Below, one piece after another: positions 20,659 to 31,119 of a stretch of 64,000 bases of DNA; position 1 is the first letter of the stretch; each line of letters opens with the position of its first letter. Source of the stretch: Ariolimax columbianus (Eukaryota; Mollusca; Gastropoda; Stylommatophora; Arionidae); the NCBI GenBank assembly GCA_036924085.1, contig JAVGWX010000013.1, positions 41,757,893 through 41,821,892 on the forward strand, written 5' to 3'. Under the pieces are notes generated by a model. The model was given only the letters and a program-made list of their open reading frames with translations, had not been told where the DNA came from and did no database searches. The position numbers were made by a program, and so were the translations under genes.

Positions 20659-20799
20659 GTCTAAATTAACAATAATTCAGGGCCCTTCAAGCTTACTTCC
20701 TGTTGACTATAGTTAGCTTGTGTATGAAACATTAAATAATAAGCAGTCGAATACATGCATTTATGTGTGACCAGTATCTGTTTATGAAAATGTGAATGT

Positions 20800-20948
20800 G
20801 AAATAATGGAGAGATTGAAATGGTATAATCAGATCACTAATATGGGACTGTAAAGAGGCCAGGCATGTTACAGTGGCGGCGGGAGAGGGTTACCGCATCC
20901 CACACAAATTATAAGTCACAACAACTTTAACAAATATCCATCAACAAG
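20800..20948 (+). mobile_element. LINE-E fragment, left part, cut by a TTAA element
   Basis: KWYNQITNMGL, GQACYSGGGRG resembles the NKDLWERTxQxP..GRRRWxWxGH segment of LINE-E seen at 55285. The probable continuation is at 22194-22430 on the other side of the TTAA-flanked element. Confidence 0.5.
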
Positions 20949-21069
20949 TTAACCCTTTACAGTCCAAATTGCGGTTGGGGTTTTGTCGGCTACCAAAATG
21001 GCAAGTAGATGGTGAGGAAATCAGCTGTCTACTCTACTGTCCCATCGAATATAAGAATGGAGATTGAGG

Positions 21070-21584
21070 CGGTAACAGCGGTTGACTCGGTTGGTGGCGC
21101 AACTGTCAGACTCGCAAGGTATGGTCCGTAAGATAGAAAGGTGCATACTAAGAAGGGAGTGGGCCTCTCTTACGAACAACTCTGGTATTCAAGGTGTCAC
21201 ATGGATCTACTGCCCGGGACATTAGGCGTCTGGGGCAACGAAAAAGCTGATGCGGTGGTGGGACGAGCTGTGGTGAACGACGCGGTGATAACAGGAGACA
21301 TGGTCGAGTTGATAAGGGCAGTCATGGACACGCTACAGAATAATGAAAAGACAGAGGGTCTCGAAAATGCATATGTGCAGAGGATGATAGATGAGAGAGT
21401 GACTATGCGGAGGGGGGTGTGTCCTATCTGGAGAGATCCGGAAAACACGAAATCAACACCTGAATATATTTACGCTTGGTGGCTGCTTGGGAGGAGAACG
21501 CAGCACTTTTTGGAATGTCCTCTGTGTGACGATGTTGGTTCCTATAGTCAAATCCAAATTGTACAACGCAGTCAACTAGAGTAG
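21070..21584 (+). mobile_element. RNase H fragment of a LINE
   Basis: One frame gives KIERCILRREWASLTNNSGI and VTWIYCPGH; a second frame, from about 21215, continues LGVWGNEKADAVVGRAVVND and LLGRRTQHFLECPLCDDVG. Together these are the C-terminal RNase H motif (W..PGH.GV.GNE.AD) and the end of the protein. A frameshift separates the His and the Asp. Not family A or B. Confidence 0.75.
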
Positions 21585-21707
21585 CACCCCTTACAGTCCG
21601 ATTTATCAGTAGTCATATATGGCATATCAACCATAACATAAATCAAAGCTAAATTTGATTAGAAACAAAGGCTGTAAATTTACATTGAAAAACCATAATT
21701 TTAGTTT

Positions 21708-22078
21708 GGCTTGGCTTGGCTTGGCTTGGCTTCGTTCGTTCTCAATCTCCCACTACCAAACCATGAAAGGGCTTAAGTAGCAGAATGTAGTCCAGAGAAC
21801 GGAATGCGTTGTATTGTAGTTTACAGTTTGTCTGCGATATTTGCACCTTTCGGTCCAACACATCCGACTTCAGCAAGCATTTTTTTAGTACCGGGTTAGC
21901 ATTCCCTCTTCGACCTCTCTTCCTTAGCCAGTCTGCCCTGCTGCAGCCTATTATCCAGGATCCCCGTGTGGAGGCGTAGAAGGGTCTTGGCAGCTCTGGG
22001 AAGCTGGACCTGACGCTAGCAGTCAGCTATGGGTCGCTGACCACTGCAGTTCATGCGCTGCTCAGCATCTTGATCCCC
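21708..22078 (-). mobile_element. SINE-A, full copy with 12-bp TSD
   Basis: The minus strand starts GGGGATCAAGATGCTGAGCA and ends GAGAACGAACGAAGCCAAGC, with a (GCCAA)n tail. Perfect TSD TAATTTTAGTTT lies at 21696-21707 and 22079-22090. It is inserted inside the TTAA-flanked element. Confidence 0.93.
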
Positions 22079-22193
22079 TAATTTTAGTTTTAATTACCTT
22101 TTTTTATGTTATCCTTGAAAGATGAAATTACAATTCTTGTCTTGCATATTAAGGCTAACATCTTGTAATTTAGGTTGGATTGTAAAGGGTTAA

Positions 22194-22430
22194 GAGATAA
22201 ACTTAAACTCGCCACCAAAGACAAAAGCTGTTTATCTGTTTTGGTGATGCAAGAAAACTGCAAAAGTTACAAGGTAGTCACTTTTCTGGAATCCTCAGAG
22301 CAAAAGGAATAGGAGCAGACCTAAAAACGGCGTGAAAGACGTGGGTGTAGCTAGACATGATGGTAGAAGGACTTGACGAGTATTTGTTGAGGACCTATGC
22401 GGGAGTTTTGATTGATTGGTTGATTTATTT
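22194..22430 (+). mobile_element. LINE-E fragment, right part
   Basis: It contains SLFWNPQSKRNRSRPK-like coding (CTTTTCTGGAATCCTCAGAG), then GGACTTGACGAGTATTTGTT and an ATTGATTGGTTGATT tail, the same order as LINE-E at 55270-55650. Confidence 0.6.
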
Positions 22431-22436
22431 TTGTTT

Positions 22437-22677
22437 GTTTGTTGTGTTCGTCTTATTTCTCTAATCCCCAAGGCGGTGTGCGTTACACTGTGGTTTTTAT
22501 TTTGCGCCTTCGGCCGTTCATCCAACTTCAGCATACATTTTATGTAAGGGTCTGCTTCCTCCTGCATTTTCTAAGGGTTTGCTTAAAAGGGATAACGGCC
22601 GGTGCTGTAATTTGGATCGAACCCAGCACCTTCGGGTTGTGTGCCGTGCCACTTAACTACTAGCCCACGCCGTCCCC
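22437..22677 (-). mobile_element. SINE-C (tRNA-derived) copy
   Basis: The minus strand has the GGGGACGGCGTGGGCTAGTA head, B-box GGTTCGATCC, body and GAATAAGACGAAC 3' end. It lands in the ATTGATT-rich tail of a LINE-E copy; TSDs are unclear because the target is itself repetitive. Confidence 0.9.
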
Positions 22678-22684
22678 TCAATGA

Positions 22685-22990
22685 TTCATTGATTTAATAT
22701 GGGACTGTTGGAAAGTACCAGACATGTGGTAGTGGTAGGTGAAGCGAGAAGACGGCGCTGGTACATTAAAGAAACTAGCTGATATCATTACAAGACAGTC
22801 TCTTTTCTGGAACCACCAAGAGAAGTAGAGGCAGACCAACAACTAACGCTTAGAAGAGAAAACATTAAAGGAAACAGGAAAAACCCGAACTGAGCTGGGA
22901 TGAGAATGTAGTGCACTTGCTGAAGAACTTTGATCCACGTGGAGCTGGAAGGATTTGATTGATTGAATATATTGTTTTCTTTTCCGTTTG
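22685..22990 (+). mobile_element. LINE-E fragment
   Basis: ATATGGGACTGTTGGAAAGT, CATTACAAGACAGTCTCTTT, TCTGGAACCACCAAGAG, CACTTGCTGAAGAACTTTGA, GATTTGATTGATTGAATA. It follows the same block order as 55270-55650 but its frame is destroyed. Confidence 0.6.
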
Positions 22991-23330
22991 TTTACGTTTA
23001 TTCTTCTTCTCCTCTTCTTCTTCTGCTTCTTTATCTTCTTCTTCCACGCTCGTACTGAAAAGAACTTACGCGATGCTGTGATGTATTTTACATCGAGGCT
23101 GTGATATTTGCGCTGGCCCAACACTTTCGATTTCAGCACCGCATTTTTGGTATCTGGTTTGCCTTTACTTTTATACACATAATCTCTTAGCCAGACTGCG
23201 TGGTCTTAGTTGTTTCCAGGGCCGCCACTTGGAGTCAGAAGAGGGTCTTATAATAATAGGTCCTTGACCCTGATACAAGCTGCCTTCTTTATGTCGCTGA
23301 CTTCTGCCATCTCATTCACTACTTCATCTT
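22990..23330 (-). mobile_element. SINE-A2 copy with GAA tail
   Basis: TTCTTCTTCTCCTCTTCTTC (tail, minus sense), GATATTTGCGCTGGCCCAAC, ATTTCAGCACCGCATTTTTGG, TTAGCCAGACTGCGTGG, GTTTCCAGGGCCGCCACTTG, TTATGTCGCTGACTTCTGCC. Confidence 0.65.
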
Positions 23331-23354
23331 CAGCTCCTCTTTGTATTCCCGCTT

Positions 23355-23480
23355 GCTTCATCTCTCTCCCTCCCTCTCTCTCTCTCCCGCTCTCTCTCTC
23401 TCTCTATCACTATCTCTGTCTATTTATGACTCTGTCTGTGTATCTTTCACTACATATGTGTGTGTTTATATATATTTTTA
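23355..23480. repeat. CT-rich microsatellite
   Basis: (CTCT)n and CCCTCTCTCTCT runs; the long + frame 23210-23854 passes through this and is not a gene. Confidence 0.85.
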
Positions 23481-23894
23481 CTTCTGCCGAAATGGTCGAT
23501 GGCCTGAGCCACCCAATTCTTATTTTTTTTTTAAATTTGTATTGTTCGACGTTGACCTGGAATAGTTATGTAAATTACCCAGAGCATTCCCCGGTCTATC
23601 ATTTCTCACCCTCAAACTCGTCCACATTAAATTCTTCCCCATCAACCAACTCATTCTACCATCCATCTCTTCCGTCTCTAAACCTGCTGTCATCATCTCT
23701 TCCCTCAGCTCGCTTACTCCCCCACTCATCTCCTAACTTCTTGGTTCAGATTGCTGGACCGGTTATACAAGGAAAAAACAATTCATCATGTCAGTATCTG
23801 CAGGTATACAATACTCTTCGTGCAGCCAAATACTCATATGTCCATTGCTCGTAAACGAAACGATATAGCGACTCGAAATATGTTGCGTTGATCT

Positions 23895-23952
23895 AGAAAT
23901 CTTAAAACTTACTCATTGTGGGCATTAAACAACAACAGCAACAACAATATCA
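23895..23952 (+). mobile_element. SINE-B 3' end only
   Basis: ACTTACTCATTGTGGGCATT followed by AAACAACAACAGCAACAAC matches the 3' end and tail of SINE-B. Confidence 0.55.
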
Positions 23953-24044
23953 GTGCGTTGAACCATTAATAAGGTCATCATCCAGGCTTACAACTATATT
24001 ACCGCACTCCCGTGATTTCTCCTTCCTTCCCTAAGAGTAAGCCA

Positions 24045-24130
24045 GAAACCCATTTACTGCTGGGTCGACTGGAGCATGCCTGTAAAAGGGACTAAACCCC
24101 ATGCCCTTGTTGTGAAAGCGAAGTGCTCTA
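24045..24130 (-). mobile_element. SINE-D head
   Basis: ACCCATTTACTGCTGGGTCG + ACTGGAGCATG core, followed by a decayed B-box (GGGACTAAACCCC) and GCCCTTGTTGTGAAAGCGAA, the same order as 30080-30180. Confidence 0.6.
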
Positions 24131-24910
24131 AAACTACGTTTTCATACATTTCTTTCAACCACAGACAAGTTTTAAAAAATGAAATCAGAACGCGCGAGTC
24201 ATTTATACAATTAGGATTCAAGAAAAATCATTTCGAAGTGACGTGCTCCGGTGGCTACCACGCCCATCTCCCCTCCCCAACCACCACCACTACCACCATC
24301 ACCACTGCCTTTCAGAATGTGCCGCCCGTATTTGTTCTACTATTTGCATTTGTTTGACCTCTGACTCAGATCGAAAGAAATATGATATAATGGTTTCAGG
24401 GATATTCCTCTTTGTCTGTTGATTATACGTGATTCGCTTACATATGACAGGATTGCCTATGTGGAACACTGTAATACTATATCTAGTATTTCCTCGGCAA
24501 CGATTTATTGCACTGGCTAGTTTTGGTTAGTTCTCTGTCCTTTTCTGACGTTGAAGAAATAAATAGATCGAAATTGCAACGGTGTTGAAGCTTCAAAGTA
24601 GATAAAAACACTCACAGGTAATGAATCATTGACCCCATTAGGACACCAAAAAACAAAAACGGAACGACCACAAAGCCTTCGTCACTGAAAACAACAGTTA
24701 ACAAATCACAACAAAAAAGGACATTATGTAAAATGAGCGGTTTTATGTTTTCCGTCGATATGCCAGTTTGGACAGTAGACCAAACAATAAATGGTGAAAA
24801 TGCTTGCATACAGACACACACACAACAAGACGAAACATGAGAAAATCACAAAAATCACAACAATAAAACAGAAGAAAAAGGATTCGGGGGAAAATAATCT
24901 TTTTAGCCTT

Positions 24911-25262
24911 CTGGGGACGCTGAGCAGTGCACCAGCTGTAGCGGTCAGCGACCCAAAGCTGACTGCAAGCGTCAGAGTCAGCTTCACAGAGCTGCCAAGA
25001 CCCTTCTACACCATCACGTGGTAAACCTGAATAACAATATGCAACAGGGCAAACTGGCTAAGGAGAAGGGATCGAAGAGGGAATGCTAAGATTGTACCCA
25101 ACAATGCCATGCCAAAGTCAGATGTGTCGGACCGAAAGGTGCGAATATTGCAGTCAAGCTGTAAACTACAACACAGTTGATTCCGTTCGCCGGACTACAT
25201 CTTGCTTCTTACAAAGCCCTTTTCAGGACTTGATAGTGGGAGTTTATGAACGAACGAAGAAA
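24911..25262 (+). mobile_element. SINE-A, near-complete plus-sense copy
   Basis: GGGACGCTGAGCAGTGCACC, GTCAGCGACCCAAAGCTGAC, GAGCTGCCAAGACCCTTCTA, GGCAAACTGGCTAAGGAGAA, TCGGACCGAAAGGTGCGAAT, CAGTCAAGCTGTAAACTAC, GAACGAACGAAGAAAAC. It spans the full element without a clear TSD. Confidence 0.85.
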
Positions 25263-25650
25263 ACAAAGACAAAATCCTGCATCAGTCGTTATTATGTGTT
25301 ATTTTCTTAGTATATTTGTGTGCCCATCACGATGTAAAATCACTATAATGTAATATACCCCCATGCCGCGCGACTTCCCTCTTGCCCCGTAGCCCGACCT
25401 ACTAGCGTTGCAACCATCATTGAATGCTTCTCATAACTTGGGTCGCAATTTTTGTTAGCACTATTATGAATTTGGTTTTTCTTATTAAAAAAATGTATTC
25501 TGGGCTGCCTGTCCACCCTGGTGTTGTTTTTGTGTCTAGGTAACGGACTATTTAAAACAAAGGTCGCTGTTGTCTCCTACCAGACACTGTAGTCGGGGAT
25601 AACGCCTTTGTGATATGGCTTAGCTGTTACTGAACTAATAGTGACCAGTG

Positions 25651-25679
25651 ATCTATCTATCTATCTATCTATCTATCTA

Positions 25680-25726
<47 letters not shown>

Positions 25727-25747
25727 CATCCATCCATCCATCCATCC

Positions 25748-25841
<94 letters not shown>

Positions 25842-25853
25842 TTACATACCCAC

Positions 25854-25945
<92 letters not shown>

Positions 25946-25953
25946 TTACATAC

Positions 25954-26029
<76 letters not shown>

Positions 26030-26040
26030 TTATCTATCTA

Positions 26041-26068
<28 letters not shown>
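25651..26068. repeat. (ATCT)n microsatellite, ~420 bp
   Basis: Nearly pure TATC tetramers with short ATCC, TTTACATACC and GTCT variant blocks; the 157-codon frame across it (YLSI repeats) is not a gene. Confidence 0.97.
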
Positions 26069-26071
<3 letters not shown>

Positions 26072-26089
26072 TATATTACTGTTTATCTT

Positions 26090-26460
26090 CCTTGTTTCCA
26101 TTTTCTCACATTAATTTCCCACCTTGTGTTTACCCGTTTAAAAAAAAACAAGTCTCCTCTCCTCTCTTACTTTTACTCTCTCCTTGTCTAATATGACGCC
26201 TTCTCTCTACATCTCTTGTATTCTTTCCTCACTCTCTCTCCTTCCCTCTTTCTTGTGCCCTCTTTGCCCTTCGTGATCCTTCTCCTTGTATTATCTTCTT
26301 TCTGGTGCTACTGTTTCTCTCGTTCATTTATCCGTGTTTTTTAAGCGCTTTCTCTCTTTTCTCTATCTATTGTCCTCTCACTTCTCTCTTTCACTCTTGT
26401 ATTTTCAGCTTTTTATTTTGTTGTTCCGACCCTGTCTGCTACTGTGGGTTTTATATGAGT
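26090..26460. other. Pyrimidine-rich stretch without recognised genes
   Basis: CT-rich DNA; open frames here consist of Ser, Leu and Phe codons and show no motif. Confidence 0.4.
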
Positions 26461-26689
26461 TATATGTGGGTTCTACGTGGGTTGTGGCCCAGCTCGATGA
26501 TACCGTTAGTGATGTTTTAACTCAACGTATCGGCTTAATCCTGGTATAGAAGACTCCACAGATTCTGTATACAACCAGTTTCATTTACATTTCCTTGCTC
26601 TAAAAGCTATGCGTATCCAATCTATTCTTAAATTCGTTAATTGCCTTGGCCTCATTGTGTTACCAGAGTCCGAAAAGGGAACAAAGAAA

Positions 26690-27470
26690 GATCAAAGTGT
26701 AAGTTTCCACGGCCACTGTGGATGGGGAGAGGACATGAAACTAACTGTGGTATGGAGATAAACGATGGAAAGACAAAATTAATGACCAACAACGCCAAGG
26801 GCTTCACCAGCATGATAAAAGCTAACGGTCAGGAACTCGAAGTGGTTGACCATTTTAAATATCTTAGGTCGATTGTCAGTGACGAAGGATCAAAATGTGA
26901 GGTGTTGGCCAGAATAGCACAGACAATAGCGGCGCTTGCAGCGCTTAACAAAATCTGGCAAGATATACGGTTAGCACTAAGCACGAAAATCAGATTAATG
27001 CGTACACTGGTCCTGTCAATATTCCTCTATGCTTGTGAGACATTGACAGTTACAGCTGACCTTCAACGAAGGATACAGGCATTGGAGATGAGATGTTTCC
27101 GAAGACTTTTAAACGTCACGTACAAAGATCGAGTTACAAATGAGGAAATACGAGATAGAATTACCACAGCATTAGGGCCTTTTGAGGACCTCTTGGCAAC
27201 TGTCAAATGAAGAAAACTCACTTGGTACGGTCACATATCGAGATCAAATGGTCTTGCAAATACAATCCTCTACGGAAAGGTGCATGGCAGACGACGAAGA
27301 GGCCGTCCCAAAAAGCGATGGGAGGACAACATGAAAGAATGGACCAATCTCCGACCAGAAAAGTCACAGGCAGCGGCATCTGATAGAGAAGGGTGGCGTG
27401 ACCTTGTGAGGATGTTTTCATGTATGCCCCAACGACCTGACCGGTTACGGGATGACCTGACCTAACCTAC
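26690..27470 (+). mobile_element. LINE-D 3' part, copy 2 (best preserved)
   Basis: An open frame encodes GMEINDGKTKLMTNNAKGFT, HFKYLRSIVSDEGSKCEVLA, KIRLMRTLVLSIFLYACETL, LEMRCFRRLLNVTYKDRVTN to a stop at 27208; the next reading gives HISRSNGLANTILYGKVHGR and RRRGRPKKRWEDNMKEWTNL. It is the region just after the RT YxDD motif to the C-terminus of an endonuclease-RT LINE. The tail is ACCTGACCTAACC. Confidence 0.88.
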
Positions 27471-27607
27471 ATAATCTTGTAAAGTTATTCTAGTGGCTTG
27501 CTTGACCATGGAGTAGGGATAAAGTACCTTGTGATCAGCGACCATGTTGTTTAGGGTGGCGCCTAAGAGGCCATAAAAAAGGATATACAGGATTCATTTC
27601 AGGCAGC

Positions 27608-28260
27608 CTCCTCGTTGCTTGGAATGCTACAGTGGGCTGGTATCCACTGGAGACTCACTAGAGAGGGAGGAATGCTACAGTGGGCTGGAGACTCACTAGA
27701 GAGAGAGAGGAAGGCTGCAGTGGGCTGGAGACTCACTGGAGAGGGAGGAATGCTGCAGTGGGCTGGTATCCACTGGAGACTCACTAGAGAGAGAGGAAGG
27801 CTGCAGTGGGCTGGAGACTCACTAGAGAGAGAGAGGAATGCTGCAGCAGAGTGATACAGAAATCACATACAATGCCACAAAAGCATTCATCAGGGCAACG
27901 TACAGTGCAAAATGGAAAAAAGACCACTCTGGTCCTCCCGATGCCTACCATCAACTCTCCAGGAGAGACCAGGTGATAAGTCTCCGGCTACGCACAGGTC
28001 ACAACAGACTTAAATGCCATCTGTACAACAAGTTCAAGATTGGCACTACATACCTTTGTGCTTGCGGCACAGCCCCCGTGAAGGCAGAACATATTTTGCA
28101 GTCCTGTCCACTGTATACCGATAAAAGAAGTGACATTTGGCAACAGCCAGTGTCCTTCCACGAGAAGCTGTACGGAAGCACACAGAGCCTTGAGTCGACT
28201 GCTGTCTTTGTTAGAGTCATTGAAGTTGAGGTCTGAAGACGAACGAGGAAGAGAAGAAAA
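27608..28260 (+). mobile_element. LINE-A insertion with inverted 5' part (twin priming) and 12-bp TSD
   Basis: From 27838 the + strand encodes the LINE-A C-terminus (FIRATYSAKWKKDHSGPPDA, VISLRLRTGHNRLKCHLYNK, LCACGTAPVKAEHILQSCPL, stop at 28236, GAA-rich tail). From 27608 to about 27838 the same element is inverted: the minus strand reads LQWIPAHCSIPSNEEAA, the RNase H W.P.HC.I..NEEA motif that should precede. TSD ATTTCAGGCAGC lies at 27596-27607 and 28261-28272. Confidence 0.88.
27612..27845. repeat. ~40-bp tandem repeat made from an RNase H motif
   Basis: Five to six units of GGGCTGGAGACTCACTAGAG + AGAGAGAGGAATGCTGCAGT, some with an extra GTATCCACT. On the minus strand each unit encodes part of SLQWIPAHCSI, so the array amplifies the inverted LINE-A segment. 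Confidence 0.85.
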
Positions 28261-28520
28261 ATTTCAGGCAGCGTTTAACAACAAACTACCACACTACGTT
28301 CTGTTGGCAATTGCATCAGTGCCGTTTGGGATGAATGGTGGCCCTGCTATGTTGTCGACACGAGACAACAAAGTTGTATTGCTCACAGGTTTGCCTGCTG
28401 AGAATGACAAGCAAACTGAGTCGGTAAACTCAGAGGCAGTAACGAAACAGGCTCAGTTTTTGCGCCTGTTGAGAAAGAGAGAGAGAGCGAGAGAGAGGGA
28501 GAGAGAGAGAGAGAGAGAGA
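28261..28520 (+). CDS. Unidentified open stretch, possible host exon
   Basis: In frame with FQAAFNNKLPHYVLLAIASV, PFGMNGGPAMLSTRDNKVVL, LTGLPAENDKQTESVNSEAV: a complex, protein-like frame of about 75 codons that then dissolves into a GA-rich microsatellite. The ATTTCAG just before it (28261-28267) could be a splice acceptor, and also lies in the LINE-A TSD. No family recognised. It could equally be a mobile-element relic. Confidence 0.25.
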
Positions 28521-28675
28521 GAGGGAAAGAGAGATAGACATAAAGAGAGAGAGAGGGAGAGAGAAAGAGAAAGGGAGAGAGAGAAAGAGAAAGGGAGGGA
28601 GAGCGAGAAGGAGAGAGAGAGAAAGACAGAGAAAATGAGAGTGAGAGAGAAAGATAGATAGAGAGAGAGAGAAAA
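28478..28675. repeat. GA-rich microsatellite
   Basis: (GAGA)n with GGGA and AAAG interruptions over about 200 bp. Confidence 0.95.
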
Positions 28676-29033
28676 CGGCATATGTCTGAACGTAAGAAAA
28701 ATCTGTAAGAGGGACACCTACAAGAACTGTCTCGCAGATTTGCCCGTTAACAGCTCAGGTCAGGTCAGGTCAGGTTACATGGGTAAACATGTCGGAATCA
28801 AATTTGTCTGCAGTGGGGTAGGTCAGAGCCCCTGATTGAAAGTGAGGTGTACCTTAAGACTCCTCAGGGAGCGCACCAACAAAACCTTGTTGAGAAGCGT
28901 TTGTTCCACAGCGCAATGCCAAGGACATAAATTAGTAGACCATCAAAGACCAGCATTTTCGCCAACTGCCTAACTGCACTACAAGGCCACGAGATTAGAA
29001 ATTGTAGGTCTAAGTGAAATGTGTAGATAATAT

Positions 29034-29393
29034 GGCTTGGCTTGGCTTCGTTCGTTCTCAATCTCCCGCTACCAAACCCTAAAAGGGCTTAAATAGCAGA
29101 ATGTAGTCCAGAGAACGAAATGCATTGTGTCGTAGTTTACAGCTTGACTGCGATATTTGTACCTTTTGGTCCAACACATCCAATTTCAGCAAGCATTTTT
29201 TGAGTACCGGGTTAGCATTCCCTCTTCGATCCCTTCTCCTTAGCCAGTATGCCATGCTGCAGCCTGTTATCCAGGATCATCGCGTGGAGGTGTAGAAGGG
29301 TCTTGGCAGCTCTGTTTCGCTGGCTCTGACGCTAGCAGTCAGCTATGAGTCGCTGACCACTGCAGCTCATGCGCTGCTCAGCATCTTGATCCT
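29034..29393 (-). mobile_element. SINE-A, full copy with 12-bp TSD
   Basis: The minus strand starts AGGATCAAGATGCTGAGCAG and ends GAACGAACGAAGCCAAGCCA. Perfect TSD TGTAGATAATAT lies at 29022-29033 and 29394-29405. Confidence 0.95.
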
Positions 29394-29513
29394 TGTAGAT
29401 AATATAAGAAGTATAAGATAGACGTTATAACTGGTTGATGAGTCCAGAGGTTGCAACCAGCTCATGCTGACATCCCCTGAGTTGAAAAGATTTAGTCATA
29501 GTTAGTTTAGTTT

Positions 29514-29870
29514 CTTCTTCTTCTTCTTCTTCTTCTTCTTCTTCGTTCATCCTCAGATCAAGGTTCCGGTTTCTCTTACAAAGGACACCGTTGTTTGTAA
29601 GGCTGTTCCGTCTCTATACAGCTTTAGTCTCATATCTGTCTATCAAGGCCATTATTGTTCTCTCTTTTCCTGCGTGAGCGTGCAGCTTTGCAGGATGTGT
29701 TCCACGGTCATGATATGCTCCTCACATGGACGTCTGTCATCTGTCCCAATCCTCATTTTGTTGTAAGGATGACCCTTGAATCTGGTATGCCCAGTTCTCA
29801 GTCTCAAGACGATGACTTGCTCTTCTCTAGTTAAGTTATATTAGCTGTCTTCTTTTCGGAAGTTGGAGTG
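29514..29870 (-). mobile_element. LINE-A family 3' end, divergent copy
   Basis: The minus strand reads NLTREEQVIVLRLRTGHTRF, KGHPYNKMRIGTDDRRPCEE, VEHILQSCTLTQEKREQ, ending in a long (GAA)n tail (29514-29546 as TTC repeats). This is the RLRTGH + knuckle region of RNase H LINEs. Confidence 0.8.
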
Positions 29871-30079
29871 TTGATTAGCCCATTTTACCCTGAAGTTGGC
29901 TTTAATAATGGTCTTAACGTTTAGTTTGAAAACGTTGTAAATGATTAGATTTGTAATAAATGAATTATCTTGTGTTTTATTATTCAGAAAAGTCTTAGTG
30001 TTTTCTGTGTTTAAGTTTTGCAGAAAGAATAACTTAGGTTTCTTTCCTGGCTGTCTTTTACATACTTAGTCGTATGCCT

Positions 30080-30182
30080 GGTACCCATTTACAGCTGGGC
30101 CGACTGGAGCATGAAGTCGTGGGATTTGAACGCTGTACCTTTGCAGTGAAGAGCGAGTGCCCTACCATTACATGAATCAGAT
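30080..30182 (-). mobile_element. SINE-D head, best copy
   Basis: The minus strand: TAATGGTAGGGCACTCGC (A-box region), GTTCAAATCCC (B-box), then GCTCCAGTCGGCCCAGCTGT + AAATGGGTACC. The GTACCCATTTACAGCTGGG core recalls the conserved domain of some widespread animal SINEs (my recollection of the Nin type; not verified). Confidence 0.65.
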
Positions 30183-30484
30183 AAATCAGACATACAAATG
30201 TTAGGTTAACAATCTCTAACACTTCATTCCCGACAGCAGTGACTGATGTGGGACTACATTTAAGTTCAAACGTCTCACTACGATACGTATTTACTGTGTC
30301 TAACGCATCTGACGTCACGACTTATCTTTCGCATATTGAGCTCATCCCTCTACTGGAACATTCAGCTACTATCTTTATTTAGCATAGACTCCTACGTTTC
30401 CGGTACTTGCATTCAAAAACCCACTAACTCACAGCTTGGAACGTGCTGACCTCTAATAATACAACACTTGAAATTAAAGGTAGC

Positions 30485-30615
<131 letters not shown>

Positions 30616-30703
30616 ATTCATCATCTGTCTGCCTGACTGCCTATCTGCCCGCCCGCCCACCATCCTGTCTGTTTGTCTTTCTGTCTGACTGTCTGCCTGT
30701 CTG

Positions 30704-30806
30704 TCTAGCTTTTCCGGGGTAACGACCGGTGTTATGATTAGGGAGCGAACCCAGTTCCTTCGGGTTGTGAGCCGTGTCCCTTGATTACTAGCCCACGCTG
30801 TCCCCA
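30704..30806 (-). mobile_element. SINE-C, head only
   Basis: The minus strand: GGGGACAGCGTGGGCTAGTA, GGTTCGCTCCC (decayed B-box), AACACCGGTCGTTACCCCGG, then cut off where the tetramer repeat begins. Confidence 0.8.
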
Positions 30807-31059
30807 ATGACTGAAGTATTTTCCCGAATTGTCCACCGGGGTCTTTGGGTATGATAAAGACAAGAATAGCACCACTACCTTACAAATAGCATGTCGTAAG
30901 AGGCGATTAACTGTGTGACGCGGCATTGCACCGGCCATGGTTAGGTGGTTTGTTAAGAACAGAATAGTTAGCGCATAACAGACTAAGTGTATACTTAGCT
31001 CTAGCGTTTGAGTCTATTAAGATGGACTCGCACATCAGATAGCCACCCTTTTACAAACT

Positions 31060-31117
31060 GGTTGCATACAAACTCTGCAGAGTCTTCTCAACCAGTATAA
31101 AGACGTTAAGTTAAGTT
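31060..31117 (+). mobile_element. LINE-G last codons
   Basis: QTLQSLLNQYKDVKLS repeats the end of the LINE-G frame at 20340-20418 with few changes. Confidence 0.6.
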
Positions 31118-31119
31118 TA

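Larger units (their letters stand above)
20953..22189. mobile_element. TTAA-flanked piggyBac-like non-autonomous element
   Basis: TTAA (20949-20952) precedes CCCTTTACAGTCC, and its inverted partner GGATTGTAAAGGG is followed by TTAA (22190-22193). Terminal repeats match 12 of 13 bases, and both start CCCTTT, the usual arrangement for piggyBac-type elements. It has no piggyBac transposase; it holds a LINE RNase H fragment (21070-21584) and a SINE-A insertion (21708-22078). An extra terminal-like CCCCTTACAGTCCGATTT lies at 21586. Confidence 0.7.

Noticed and set aside
23210..23854. 214-codon + frame with Ser/Leu-rich sequence
   Set aside because: Runs through a CT-rich microsatellite and a SINE-A2 end; no conserved motif.
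25641..26114. 157-codon YLSI-repeat frame (and similar at 30443-30722, 54462-54974)
   Set aside because: Tetranucleotide microsatellites.
28750..28780. Four overlapping AGGTCA half-sites as a nuclear-receptor element
   Set aside because: The (AGGTC)n run matches the ACCTG-type tail of LINE-D copies at 18610 and 27455, a simpler explanation.
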